A DNA stretch of 64,000 nucleotides from Rhynchosporium graminicola (lineage: Eukaryota; Ascomycota; Leotiomycetes; Helotiales; Ploettnerulaceae). The DNA lies in NCBI GenBank assembly GCA_900074885.1, contig FJUW01000008.1:126495-190494 (forward strand), in the 5' to 3' direction. Both the position numbers and the translations under genes were made by a program. Positions 43,400 through 56,540 of the stretch are shown here, piece by piece. The notes under the pieces were generated by a model that worked only from the letters and a program-made list of their open reading frames with translations, was not told where the DNA came from and made no database searches. Every line of letters starts with the position of its first letter. The first letter of the stretch is position 1.

Positions 43400-46300
43400 T
43401 GAATAACTATATATAAATCTGCCTGTACTATTCACAGCTGCCGAGAACTATTAGACAATAGGTATATTCATTTTTCTACTAACTCAGTTTATTATAACCC
43501 GATTTATCCCTATTCTTAATAGTAGGTCAGGATCTAGCTTTCGTTATATCAGAATTCTCTCTATCCCTAATCTTCGATATATTCTATAGTAACTCGACTA
43601 TACTACCTATAGAGATAACTACGCAAATCCTAGCTCATATTATTAAGGACGCTCGACTATCGCCCCTTAGCGGCGGTATTAGGACCTATACCGCATACTA
43701 TCTAGTAGTATCAGTATCGAGTATATTCCGTTCGATCTACTTCAACCTCTCCTACTTAATTTCCTCGAAACGCAGAGAGACTACGCCAGCTAAACTCCGT
43801 ATTAGCGAAGCCCTCGATTTCAGCGACTTGAAAACCCTATTAGCCTTCTTCGAACACAGTCCGGGTCAAGATACTATAAGTCTATATAACGTTCGATTTC
43901 TTAGTATATCCTATCTTAACGATAAGAATACCACGAGTTAGGGTCAGCGAACTACCGATTATACTTACGAGGCTTTTAAATACCTATATAAACACTAGGG
44001 TTCTATACGAATATTATAGCTTCGACTTTATATCCCTTACCCACGCTCGATATCTTCTATCGATACCCGGGGTTATAGAGCCTCCTCAAGCTTCGTAATC
44101 TTCCTCACCTGATAATTTATAGTCTATATAGTTATATTATACCTGAAGTCCGCAAATATCTTAAGGCTCGTATACGTACGAAGAAGCTATTCCCGTAGCG
44201 CCTACTTAGCCTAGAAAATATTAGTAGAAGAAAGTAGAGTAGCTAAATGATATAAGGGGAGGAATACTAGTTACTCGATAGTTAATATAAATACTTATAC
44301 GACCGGGGAATCGTTACCGAAAGGCGAAAAATTTAACGGAATACTTACTATAAGTAGCGAAAGCAGTAGCTTATACTCTTAAAACGAAGTAGGAAGGTTC
44401 GTATCTGATACAGAATTAAGTAAGACTACGATCGTCGAACTCTCGCTCCCTTATCTTATTACTACGTACTTATAAATAAGAGATATAACTAATTAAATAA
44501 TATAGCTTTATTCAGATCTTATTCTAAGCTTAAATTAATAGCTTTGAATCTCTATCGTAATCGTATAATCAGCGCCTAATATTATCACCTCTATTATCAC
44601 GCCTAGCAGAAGGCTTTAAGAATTTCTCAGATATAAGTCCAGACTTCAGTAAGCCTCCTTTAATAGTATAGTAAAATTTTCAACCTTTAGACTCACGCTC
44701 TAGCACTATTATCCTTCTTATAAAGGCAATTACTACACTCGAACTATTGCAAGCTTCATTTTCAAGTGTCGTTTCGAATACCTCGAGGAAACGTAATCTC
44801 TTATCTCAGTCCTCATTTAATATATACTATAGCATATATAAAGTAGTAAACTTCCTTAACAATAATACTCTATTAATATAATACTAGAAGTCCAGATCCT
44901 TTAACTACTTCTGCTAATTATATATCTGATTAATATACGTAAATCGCTAATCTAAAGCCGTAAGTCGTTTAAGTATAGTATTAAAGTTATAAGTTACGAA
45001 GATTATTTCGATTTACTCTAGCTTTAGGGCTAAAGTGTCGTATAAGGCGATCGCTAAATGCTAAAAGCTACTAGTAACGATCCAGTATACTAATAAGTAG
45101 TATTACTACTCTAATATCTACTCGCATTAGTACTTACTTTATCGGATTCAAGTTCACTTACTACCTTAACTATAATATAAATCTCCTTTATTCCTGGGTA
45201 ATTATAATATTACCTACAGAGAGTATCGCGTATATTATATATAGCATCGAGTAGTTTATTAAGAGAGTATACCTTCGTGCTATATCTAAGGGTATACCTC
45301 ACTAAGTCGGAGAAAGGGACTCGGAAGACTACCTAATATATAGTTATATAGAATTCGGCCGCAATTTCGGAAGAGTTTCCTTTAAGTAATAAGCGCTAAT
45401 CTTAGTCCCATAGAGTCTTATCACATCCTAGCGGTATTCGGAGCACCCGCAAGAGCTTATTAACCTTAAAATCAATTATCGAAGGTAAAGAGTCTACTCT
45501 TTAGTCCCTAGGGAGGATTTAATACCCGTAGTAAAGATTAAATAATATTTCGAGATCGGGATATACCTTTAAGGAGCTTATAAAGGTAGCCTCGTCGATA
45601 ATAGAAATAAGCGAGCAGATAACTTCGATTTTCTACGTATTTCTAGTTACTAGTACTATCTGCTAAGCTTCTGCCTCCTACTACTTGCTTTCGAGACGAG
45701 ACGATTTAGATCCTATATCAGCGAGAGGTAATTACTAATCAGATTCGGCAAGCGAGAATCGATAGGTTTTCTAGTACTTAGCACGGAGAATCGGAAAATT
45801 ATTATGCGGAAGCAGAACAAAGAGAACCGATAGGTAAGAAAGTATAATAAGGAAGAGTGATAAGAAGGGTAATGAGGATAAGTAGTAAGGATAGGTAATA
45901 AACATGGTCGATTAGTAAAGGAGAGAAAGCAGACTAGGCCGTCTTATATAATATTAGTCTTCGAAGCTCGCCTTAGCTAGACGAATTCGTATCTGCACTA
46001 TAGAAAAAGTTCCTTAAGAGCTAAAGCAATATACCTTAGTTAATATGATCCTATATTAGGAAACTATACTAAAGGTCAAAAGTAGATACCTTAGATATCT
46101 ACCCACTATACTATCTCTTAAACCCTGCACGAATAATCTATCTATTAAGGGTTATACCTATTACTATTACTAGTATATAATAACTAATTCTGCCTTAGAG
46201 GTATTAATAGTAGTTCTTGCGATTCGGACGTAGCCGGCAGTAGCTACCTCTACAGTAATATATATAAGCTACTTAAGGTATTATTCGCATTCTCAAGTAA

Positions 46301-49300
46301 AGGGCAAAGTAGTAAGTATAGTACTTATATCGTCTGTAACACTTCGAATTACGAGCCTATAGAGGGGTATAATATGGATAGAGGATTAAGCGGCTCTAGC
46401 GTATTATTAAATAGAGGCCGATACTAGCGAATATCTAAAATTTCATAAGTTATCGTTATCTGCTTTATCTTCTAATTAGCTATAGTTAGCGAACTTTTCC
46501 AAGCTATTACTAATCTCTATAACTCGTAACTAGCCAAGCGAGTAAAGCGTTATAAAAGATATATCCAGGATAGCCGAATACTAAGGATTTAGGTTTCCTT
46601 TAGTAAGAGTTTAGTACTAAGACTCTGCTAGTTATCCGCGGTCCCTAGAATAGCAATAGCAGAGCATTTTATATAAACTAAATATATAGTACTAAACACG
46701 AGTTTCGAATACTATCTACTCCATCTAAGGATAGACTTACTACAGAATAGCTATAATAAGGCTACTAAGGATTACTATAGTACAGTAGAGAATTCCAGGC
46801 CCTATACTACCCTGACTACGCCGATTATCTGCCTAGGCGCAAATCGAGTACGAAAGTAGAGTAGTTATCGAATAGCTATAGTATAGTTACTAAGGATTAA
46901 TATCTTATGCTTTATTAATAGCGCCGATTATCTGCCTAAGCGCTATATAAGCATATCAGTAGTATAACCTAAGAATAAAAGGCATACAATATATCTAGGT
47001 CCCCCAGGAGGTTATACTAAATCCCCTCATAAGTAAGTACCTAAGAAGTATTCCCTACTAGATACTATACCTAATTTAGCCCTCTATTAAAGTAGTCTAA
47101 TCGGATTTCTCCGCGTTTATACTAGTTAAGTCTCCTAGGCTAATATTCAAGTGAAGCCTATCGTATTTAGAGCCTCGTTTGCAAGCCGTTCTAACGCAGG
47201 CGTATAGGAGCGGCTTTTTAAATCCCCAGTATTACTAATACTTACTAGTAAGTTCTTTATACAATATAATATAAGTCGATATCTACCTCGTGTTCTGAGG
47301 AGCACTAAAAGCCGATAGCGAGCCTCGTCTTAAATAAGAACTATATAAACGAATAGCTTAGAATAAAATTAGTATAGACTATCGAGATAGATTAGCTAAC
47401 GTAGATAAGTAGAGGGATAGAGATTATCTAACTACTATAGACCTCACTGATATCGTAATACCCTTAATCTAAATTTATTTCTAGCCCCTAGTATAATCTA
47501 TATAGTAATAATTATTACTAAACTTATAATAATATATACACGTCACTAAAGAGGTAGCTATATATAGATACAGAAGTCGTTAGCGCTTCCGGGAGAATAA
47601 CCTAAAGAGCAGAGATATATACTAGGTCTCCCTCCTCTAAGATATAATACTATAGACTAGGGATTCCGATAGCTAGAGAATAGAGATATACAGCTACTAC
47701 TTATCCCTCGGTATCATCGAGCGGCATAAGCGAGGCAGATTCGGTCGTATAAGGGGCTATATTCGACAGCTCACTAGCTACTATCCGCGAAATCAACGCG
47801 GAGCCGATTAAGAACCTAAGAGAGATACTTTAAGGAGTTAAGGAACAGACGGCTATCCTTACTACGACTAGGAAGCTAATACATCAGCGATATAAGTACT
47901 ATAATATTATAAAGAGTACCTACTAGCATAATCTATATTTTCTACCCCATGCTACACCTAGGCATTCACCTCGGACATAAGTACTATAGTCACTACGCTT
48001 ATCACCACGTGAATAAGATAAGCGTACTACCCCTTAGCAAGGCAGGATTTACTTCAGTTAGTGCCTCTTTCTACGTAAGTCAGAAGCTAAGCTAGAAACA
48101 TACGACTCCTAACATAGAAGAATTCTATAGACGCGATATTCTATCCCTATAAAGCTACGCCCGAAGTAGTAAAAAGGATAGCGCCGCCCCGGAACTAGTA
48201 AGTTCATAATACAGAAACCGTATTAAAAGAGGTAATAATAGTCTCTAGTAATAGTACACCGGGTCCCGGGCAATCTGTACTATTAGATACCGGCTTTATA
48301 GTTACTACGGATCTAGTAAGCGATATATCTGAATCTTATCCTACCTTAATATCTGATCTCACCTAAGGACTCAGTACTAGCTTTATATATTAGTAAAGAT
48401 AGTCATCTTACTTTACTTCGTAGTAAAGCTTATAGAACTAGTATATTAAATCCAGCTAACTTATAAGAAATCGATATTATTTTCCGAGATATAGCGACTA
48501 AACCTTCTGGATCTCGTGCTACTATTTCATAAGAAACGCTCAGGCTTTTACCTATTATATCGCGAACTATAATTCGTAAGTACTATCCTAATAATAGCTA
48601 TTCTTCAGCTCACCTTCTATATTAGAATATATAGGTAAGCTCTAAGCTAATAATAGCCAACTCTATATAAGTAATAGACGACTCTAAGCTAATCAGGGAA
48701 GAGGGTAAGCTAAAGTATAGCAAACGGAAGGCAAGATAACTATTAACCGCCCTTACGTTCCTAGACTAATAAGATCCTAAGCTTATATAGCCGTTTTCCA
48801 GAGGGAGATTAAATTAGTAAAAGGTATAAACAGTAAGCGATCTCGATAGAGCTAGCTAATATAATTAATATAGACGTAAATATAAAGTTATAATATAAGT
48901 CTTACGTACTTCCTTAGTCTACTACTTTTACTTATATAGTTTAGTACAAATTAACTACTTGCGAGAGGATATACGTAAGATAGAAGCGCAGGAGGCCAGT
49001 TTAAAGGCAGAACTCGAGCTATTAGGATTTAGAGCTATATTAGATTATGATATAGAGAGCTCGAGCAAGAAACGCCGTTAAGCGTGAGATAGAGAGCTTT
49101 TCGAGCCGTTTTCACTAGCATAATACCTATATAAACTACGTGCTAAGGAGCTTTCAGTAAGCCTGCCACCTTCAGCGGCTATTATTTACATCACACTTAA
49201 ATTCATATCCACTATACCTGATCTCGCTCCCGCCTCCCTGTTATCTAACCTCATTTCTCCTGGAGAGCCTCCGCAACTAGTCTATCGCCTCCTGAAGAAA

Positions 49301-49570
49301 GCTTAGTTTCTATTATCTAAGAAGTAAGGAGCTTCACTAAGCGATATATCTGAACCCAGAGCAAGTTAAAGCTAAACCACACCTCTCTCGCTTAGGAATT
49401 AGAGCTTCGCTTAAACAGCCGAATAACAATATCCAGAAGTCCACCTTTTCACCCTTTCCGTCTATCGCAATCCGTTAGTTATGATATGCAGGAATTATAA
49501 TAACCGGCAAATTTTATCTGATAAGACCTACTAGTAATACGAGGACACCTGAAGGCTGCTCGATTATACT
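43400..49570. repeat. RIP-mutated repeat block, central
   Basis: Extreme TA/TAG enrichment, near absence of TG, no long frame. Relic protein runs survive, for example near 48960-49078 on + (INYLREDIRKIEAQEASLKA, then ELELLGFRAILDYDIE, a coiled coil with a basic end). It contains one copy of the repeat pair described at 45655 and 51575. Transposon family not determined. Confidence 0.8.
45655..47560 (+). repeat. Repeat pair, heavily RIP-mutated copy
   Basis: Matches 51575-52870 in the same orientation. Shared landmarks include TTCTGCCTCCTA, AAACCCTGCACGA, ACTAATTCTG and AAGAAGTATTC. Differences are mostly C-to-T and G-to-A in CpA/TpG context (for example GGGTTGCACC in the other copy is GGGTTATACC here). 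Confidence 0.75.
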
Positions 49571-49864
49571 AGGATACTATGTAATTTTCCAGCGACCGAA
49601 ATCGAGCCGGAATAGGAGCGGGTACAGGAATGCTCGATATTCGCCTCCAAGCCGGCTGCGACGTGAGAGGTTATCTCCATGACGTGCTCCAGGTCTCCCT
49701 ATATCGCTGTTGATATGCAGGTCCCTGTTATCAACAGGCTCCGTTATGACCGACGACCATATGCACGTATCTTACACGTAGCAGGGAACGTGGAAGGTGC
49801 TGGGACATGCGAATATTTTGGAGAGCTTCAAAGAGCTCACGAGATTTGTGATAGATTGCAATGA
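49571..49864 (+). pseudogene. Gene 3' fragment emerging from the RIP block
   Basis: A + register from about 49571 (ERVQECSIFASKPAAT, two stops) continues MTCSRSPYIAVDMQVPVINR, YDRRPYARILHVAGNVEGAG and EYFGELQRAHEICDRLQ to TGA 49862. Mutation density falls sharply along it. Family unknown. Confidence 0.4.
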
Positions 49865-49979
49865 GCGTTTCCAGTTCTGAATGTTCTTTAAGCACACCTA
49901 ACATGGCTGATTCGTCACTGACAGGGATGAATAAGCAGATAAGTCCGACCTTGCCAGTCTTAATTATATTCGTTAGCAT

Positions 49980-51574
49980 ATTTAGAGTCTTTTCCTCTAA
50001 CTATCTGGGTTCGATCGTCTCCTGACGAGATGATCCTGATCCCATTCGAGAGCGATAGCATACGCACAGTATAGGAAACAGGTATAGGTTAGGACTCTGC
50101 CAGAAGCCGTTAGAAGTCAGATATGTGTCAGACCAGCAGCGTTTAGCTGGCGAAGTCAGAGGAGTAACAGCAATAGAGGGGTGGAGTAGTAATGGGTATA
50201 TAGTAGGACTGATAAAGCACGCTCATCCTCGTATCTACAAGTTGAAAAGTCTCATCGAGGGAGCGATGGAGTGACTGACGTGCATCGAGGCTTTAGAGAT
50301 ATTCTCGATCCCTGAGTAGGCTTTACATCAGATATCCCCGCAATAAGCCCTCATGTCCTTCTTCGGAGGGATCCGCACACGCGCCTGCTCAGCTTAATCC
50401 CTGGAAATAGAAGGGTCAAGTCAATATGCTGCCCATGTAGTGCGGCTTCCGCAGGTTCTCTATAGAATCATACAAAGACTGCAGCTAGAAGGATGCACAT
50501 CGTAGCACAGAAAACCAAGGCTGATTTTGTCTACACCCTGACGGTTTCGACGGATGCAGATCCGACTACGCAACTCGCATCTGAGAGAGCAAGAAGAGAA
50601 TGAGGATAGCAGGGACCGAATCTTAGGCAGAACTTCTCCTCAGCAAGGCATCATATTCATGAGGTACACAGCGGTCCAGCCGCTCCTTCCCAGACTGGAG
50701 CCAGCTTAGTGCGCAAGCCGATTACAGGTTAACCACACACTATTCTGGGGTGATCATTTTGGTAGTGACGAAGAACAGCGTATACAAATAACCCTTACTC
50801 AGGGGCTGATAGGACCTATACAGTACAATACTCCTATCAGGGAACATACAGATCTCAAGCGTAGTTGCATCGCCAACCCACATATACTGAATCAGTGCTT
50901 CATAAGGGCGCTCCGATTATGTAGAGAGTAGTACTATACCTGCCAGTTATTAGGTATGGGATACAGAAGAGAGGTGCCAGGACGCTTCATTAGTATTTAG
51001 TTAGAATGCTAAGCACTAGGGAGCCATCATTCAGCTCGGGGACTATCCAACCATCAAGAACAACATGTTGATCATTAGCATCAACGCCATCAATACCAAC
51101 TCTATCACCAGCAAGGCAAACCTTACGACCGTCAACAACCACGGGATTTTATCATTGCCTTCAAATCCTTAGGCTGCGACTCTATATCATATCTCACATC
51201 AGAAACGATTACCGAGACGATCAGCTTACCGGCGCAATATGAATTAGTTGGCATACTACCCGGCCGGTCAGGAACTGCCACACGTGGTCTACGGCTACCG
51301 TCGCAAGCAATACCAGTGGAGCTGCTTCTTACTAGCCACCACCCATTTTGCACTCATCCAGACGACATCGTTACTTTAGTTCGGTCAAATCTGCCTAGGA
51401 CGACATCCTTGCATAAAAATTCAGCTGGCATTAGTCGTGCTACAAGGCATCTATATCCGGTATCATCTTCTTAGTCCGTTAGCATATCAAGCCGCTCATG
51501 AGTATCCGTAAGTACCCCATGCTTAAGCCTAACACTATCAAGTCGTAGGTCATCTGCACGTGTTTTTCGTCGCT
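49980..51574. repeat. Partly mutated repeat sequence, family unknown
   Basis: Lighter RIP than its surroundings. Protein-like + runs include GLIKHAHPRIYKLKSLIEGA near 50200 and an ATG-less open stretch at about 51140-51490 (QYELVGILPGRSGTATRGLR; THPDDIVTLVRSNLPRTTSL). Probably the continuation of the less-mutated repeat copy. Confidence 0.45.
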
Positions 51575-52870
51575 AATACTTCCGCTGAGCTTCTGCCTCC
51601 TATCATCTGTTTTCGAGACGATAAGACTCCGACCCCATATCAGCGACGGGCAGCGTAGTCGGTAAGCGAGGTCGAAGATTCTTATGCAGAAGCAGAACCA
51701 AGAGAAGTAATAGTTAGGAAGGGTGAGGAGGATAGTCGATCAGTGAAGGAGAAAAGGCAGACCAGGCCTTCGAAGCTCACCCACCCTGCATAGATTCGTA
51801 TATGCACAGTGGAAGAAGTTTCCAAGAGCTAAGGCAGTACGTCTTAGTCGATTTAATACTACATCAAGGCACCACACGCAATGCCAACGGTGAGTACTTT
51901 AGACATCTAACCATCACTACTACCTCTGAAACCCTGCACGATTCTGCCTATTCAGGGTTGCACCTAGTGTTAATACTAGTACATAGTAACTAATTCTGGC
52001 TTGGAGGTCTTAGCGATAGTTCTCAATAACCCCATAACTGGCAGCTGACGAAGCGGGCGGCGCGGCATAAAGGATATATTCAGGGCACTTGAATCCTGAG
52101 GAGTTAGTTCTCCTAGGGTAGGGATTTAGTCCTGGATAATTAAGCCTCCAGATATAACAAAAGCTCCTGCTGATCATCCTTCCGTGGATATAGTGCTCAG
52201 GAGTAGTACCTTGAAAGTACTGGGCAGTGCTGCGGAGAATCAATAGGATCTCACACACGAGTCACGAACGCAGGATCTGCGGCTCCACTAGGGGATATAC
52301 ACGCCCTTGAGCGGCTGTAGTTTCGTTGCTAGGTACTACTATGATATAAGACAGATTTTCACAGGTCGCAGTTGAGCATCCTAAATAGTTTGCACCAAAT
52401 ACCCTCAGGAGCAAGTGCTTAAGAAGTATTCATTACTAGCTAATGCACTTAATATGTTCTCTCGATCAAGACGATTCTATCTAATTTGTCCGTGTTCATA
52501 CAATCGAGTCCTCGGCTAATATACAAGTAGAAGCAACCAATAGGCTTTAATAACAATAGGCAGCTAATCGTATTTAGCGCTACCTTTCTAAGTCGTTTTA
52601 TAGCCGTCCATACAGACTATCACTACTCTAGTCGCGAAATTTACTCGTTTTCACTATAGAGGAGGCTTAAGACAAGTCAGCCGGACGCAAATAGTTAGAA
52701 AGGCAGAAAGCATCTGACGATCCACCGAGATCTCCACCAGAATCTTCTCAAGCTAGTCTCGTACCTAGTCCCTCGCATAATTTACGTAGTAATAAGTATT
52801 CTTAGACTTATATCTCTATATCCATATCACTAGTACTAGTGCGTAGTCACAGGCATCGTCGGCGCTTCCA
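51575..52870 (+). repeat. Repeat pair, lightly mutated copy
   Basis: Direct repeat of 45655-47560, with far more CpA and TpG retained. It begins near TTCTGCCTCCTATCATC and can be followed to about 52870. Confidence 0.75.
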
Positions 52871-53550
52871 TAAGGATAAGCTAAGGAGCATAGACCTACG
52901 TTAGTATCCGACTCTCCGTCTAGTAGAACATGAATTTTCAAAACAAGGAGTAAATAGTCGGAGAATAGAGACACAGAGCCACTATTCAGCCCTTAATTAA
53001 GCAGCGTGAAAGAGGCAGACAGAGACTAGCTTCCACGTTTCGCGATAAGGATTAAGGGGGCTACCACAACATGGCTAAGCGAGAGCTTAAAAAGAGATAG
53101 TCACGTGGCATCAACAACAAAATATTTTAGATAGCACAGCAGAACTTCGAAATCTTACGAAAGCAGACTCAGTTCCTGTGCAACCACTCATAATTTAAAT
53201 AAGTAATACCCGAGGAGCACCTCCTCTGCTTACAGGCACTCCAATTAGGAGTACTTACCTGTGCATAAGATAGTCCAATAGAGAGAAAGTTAGAGGTTAC
53301 CTACTGCATAAATACAGATCATGCATATCTCTCGAATAAGGTGAAGAGGGGTATTAGTCGTTAGCCGTACGACTTCTGTACTTACTTGTCTATCAGTCTG
53401 GCTAATATTCGTTTTATACCCGACGGTCTTATGGTCTGTTGATAATAAACTCGCCTGGATCGTGCAGGTTTTAATCCTTATTCTTCGTTTCTAGGGTTCT
53501 CGTCGAGATTTCAGCCGCCTTGATACCTTGCATATACGAGAAGCCCAATA
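52871..53550. repeat. Mutated repeat sequence, no gene
   Basis: RIP-type composition, no open frame; probably continues the same element. Confidence 0.5.
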
Positions 53551-53811
53551 GTGTCTGCTACACTAGCATTGAGATTTCTAGCCGGGGAAGCCGCTAGGTG
53601 CGTTGACATGGCTCTAGCGGTCGGCGTGCCCGATATTTCCTACTTAACACTATATTACGAAACTCGCGGCCACAGCGATCCGCAGTCCATGCGGTACTAC
53701 CCTCTTCTGCAAATTTCTATCACATCCGGCGGACGATCGCAAAGCTTTCCCCTGGTTATAACATTATATATCCCTACACAAACCGATCAGCCCTTCCAGA
53801 CCACGGAATAG
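53551..53811 (+). CDS. Possible gene fragment in a GC-richer island
   Basis: An 86-codon frame (LRFLAGEAARCVDMALAVGV; LYYETRGHSDPQSMRYYPLL) sits in a short, unmutated island between RIP-type sequence. No ATG at the natural start and no recognised family. Confidence 0.3.
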   Translation: MSATLALRFLAGEAARCVDMALAVGVPDISYLTLYYETRGHSDPQSMRYYPLLQISITSGGRSQSFPLVITLYIPTQTDQPFQTTE

Positions 53812-54253
53812 TAAGAAATTATTAAGCATCCTCATAATGAAGACTCTTAACGAGCCATTCAGTTTAGCTAGGACACTAAACTTAGCGTACAGCGAAACCC
53901 TATAGCCGCATTTAAATAGACCTGCATAATTGCATCAGGCGTCTACCCTTTATCTTATCCCCCCTCCATACTTGCAAGGTAGACTTTTATATACATCCAA
54001 GGATATAAGAGCGACATAACCCCGAGTTCGTAGTGCAAGCTGGAAGAATCTCATAAGACACGTCAGCTCCTCGGAAGGCGTTCCCGGCTAGAGACAGACA
54101 AGAAGCGAGAACAGATAAGGACGGCGACTTCTCAAATTAGATCCCCTCAGATTACCGTTCTAGTAACATAAAAGGTGGCGGACTCCCCTCAGTATAAAGC
54201 ATCCATTGCTACCTACTCCATCTTTCTTTTTTCTTACCTTCCTGAGCCAGCAG
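53812..54253. other. No supported gene
   Basis: Upstream region of the remnant at 54254; TATA-like sequences are present but not distinctive. Confidence 0.4.
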
Positions 54254-54855
54254 TATGACCTCACCCCTCCAAGAAGTAGCTTCACCTGGATTATCTGTCA
54301 AGGTCATTGATAATACCTCACAGACTTTATTGATACTAATTGAACAGGATCTTGCAGCAGTCTCAAATGATGCACCGTATATGTATAATATTCCAATGTT
54401 CCACGGTTTACTCAAATGATATTCAGGACTATATTCCAAAATTTCGCACAAACGAGAGGAGAACCATACGAGTTTAACCTTACAGCTGCACCGGTATATT
54501 AAGAGGCCACATAACAATTGCTCAGCTTCAGGACTGACTAAGCAATCAGGGGTTAGTATCACTTATCAGCGAAAGCTATCATATTATACAGCTACGAGGT
54601 TATACATCTCCCTTACCACCTTTATAATATATTAACAGGTTCAAGTCGTGATAGCCCAGATCTCCAGAGATCTACGAGAGTCCTCGGACTAGTCAACTAT
54701 ATAGTATAAGACTCTTAAGCTTCAGTCTCAGATTCTAACTAGCACAGTTAATAAGTATACTTATCCTATTCATGCAGCTAAGGTATATACTCATATACCC
54801 CGAAGAATATATGAAGATGCAGGAGATAATCTTCAAAGTACAGTAAGGTAAGTCA
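54254..54855 (+). pseudogene. Gene remnant showing a mutation gradient
   Basis: From ATG 54254 one + register reads MTSPLQEVASPGLSVKVIDN, IEQDLAAVSNDAPYMYNI, TGA at about 54416 (from CGA), then YSGLYSKISHKREENHTSLT and YYTATRLYISLTTFIIY. After TAA near 54635 it continues QVQVVIAQISRDLRESSD, two TAGs and VNKYTYPIHAAKVYTHIPRR to a GTAAGT donor near 54850. Stops become denser toward the RIP block. The minus-strand frame 54562-54209 is its antisense shadow. Family unknown. Confidence 0.5.
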
Positions 54856-56540
54856 TATACCTTCATAGACTTAATGAAAGCTTACTCGAGGGTCTATCCA
54901 GAACAGATCGATATACTCCAGATAGAGAATATAGCGCTTCATGGTTTATATTATATTACGTTTTGTAATATTCTATAAGCTAAATAATATTCTAGAAAAG
55001 GTTATCGAGCTCGAAAGAGATTATGTAGCTGCGGCTACTAATATTAGAATTCTCGGGGGACGTATTATAACTGCACGTGGTAAGTCCGCGTTCAGTTGCG
55101 TTATAATATATCCTCACCTGGTATAGAGCAAAATAAAGGGATCCAGAGCTCTATCGACCGAATCGAAAACGCTAATAAGAAGCTAATAGCTGAAAATCAA
55201 TAGCTTCAGGGCGAGCTCAACGTCCCACGGGATATATCTAAGAGGCATATCGTATTAAGAATTGGAGCTCAGAACAAGAGCAGTAGAAAAGCTACTATCG
55301 ACCTAGCCGGCGAGGCAATCGATCTAGACACGGTAGTTCAGTAATGGAAGCGGGCCAGAACTGCAAATTCTTACTAGTATAAGTGTTAGGTTAGTTAATA
55401 GCGCACTCGGTAGATCAATGAAAGGCTAAATACGGGTAGTGAGACTTTCGGGGGAAATGTGCCGATACTAGCCTGTAAGTATCTCTATTGTCTTACTTCC
55501 TATTCAAATACTTACGTGGCGTATTAGATCTCGTACACTCGTCGAAACTCTGAGAAGGGTATACCTAACTGATCGCGCTCCAAGATATGTTTGAATCAGA
55601 AGGAACGGAGAGCAGCGAGACGTTTCTAACTTGCAACATTTAGTTGAAGAGGGCGGAGAGGAGGGGGATAGATAGGGAAGCGCGAAGATGGAGCTTTTAT
55701 CCGGTATCGTACCGTTTATTTCCCTTACATGTCTTTCATTTGTAGTGTAGTCCGCTAGAGCTTCGTCAAATGAAAACCATACTTATAATAGTAGTCAATC
55801 ATATATTCCCTTATGAATACGGCTTCTGAATGTCTCGAATTCACATCGATAAACAGATGAGACTATTAGTCCAGAAAGGGATACCGGATCTTACTCACCT
55901 CTTAAACGCGCTTAGATCGTAGCTCATATCGGCAAATATACTATTTATCGCCCTTCAGTATATCGTAAGTAGTCGTAGGCCAGCTTCCTTATCCACGCTA
56001 CTATTATTCACTGCTGATCTCAATAAGGTTTTACACTAGTCCTAGCTTCTAGTATTTTCTTCAAAACTACGCTAGACTCGGAAATTTTTAAAGAGACTAG
56101 GGCGGAGTATAGTAGGTATATAGCCGAGCATAGTAGTATAGCCTAGGATCTAGTGAAAACGCCTATTAGGAGATAAAGAGTCTTCTTCCAGGCGAATCAG
56201 TCCCTAGGTCCCCTTTCCTCTACTACGCTAACGGATCCGCTCGAGTATAAGAACCTATAGATCCCCTCCTCTGTTCCGTCTTATTTCTCTCAACTTCACT
56301 TTCCTTCCTCGCCAGATTTAAAGAACCCCTAAATATTCTGCTATACCTACCGTCGTCGAGCCTCGCCACGATAACATCACGTTCTGTCTCAGCTCATATT
56401 CATAGAAACCAGAAGGTTAATTTTAATCAGGCTCCTGTCTCGAAGTCCAAAAAAATAGAGGCATTCCGATAGGATAGCTCCTAAGGTAAGAGCTCCAGAA
56501 AGTATATCGTCACGTCTCGCTTATGAGTAAATAGACCGGC
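54856..56540. repeat. RIP-mutated block with coding relics
   Basis: Near 55140-55340 a + register keeps SSIDRIENANKKLIAENQ and KRHIVLRIGAQNKSSRKATI, then DLAGEAIDLDTVVQ, with TAG/TAA stops; it begins as a coiled coil. It may be the 3' part of the remnant at 54254. The rest shows no frame. Confidence 0.6.

Noticed and set aside
54209..54562. Minus-strand 117-codon open frame
   Set aside because: The plus strand of the same bases starts at an ATG and continues as a longer protein-like register across one TGA.
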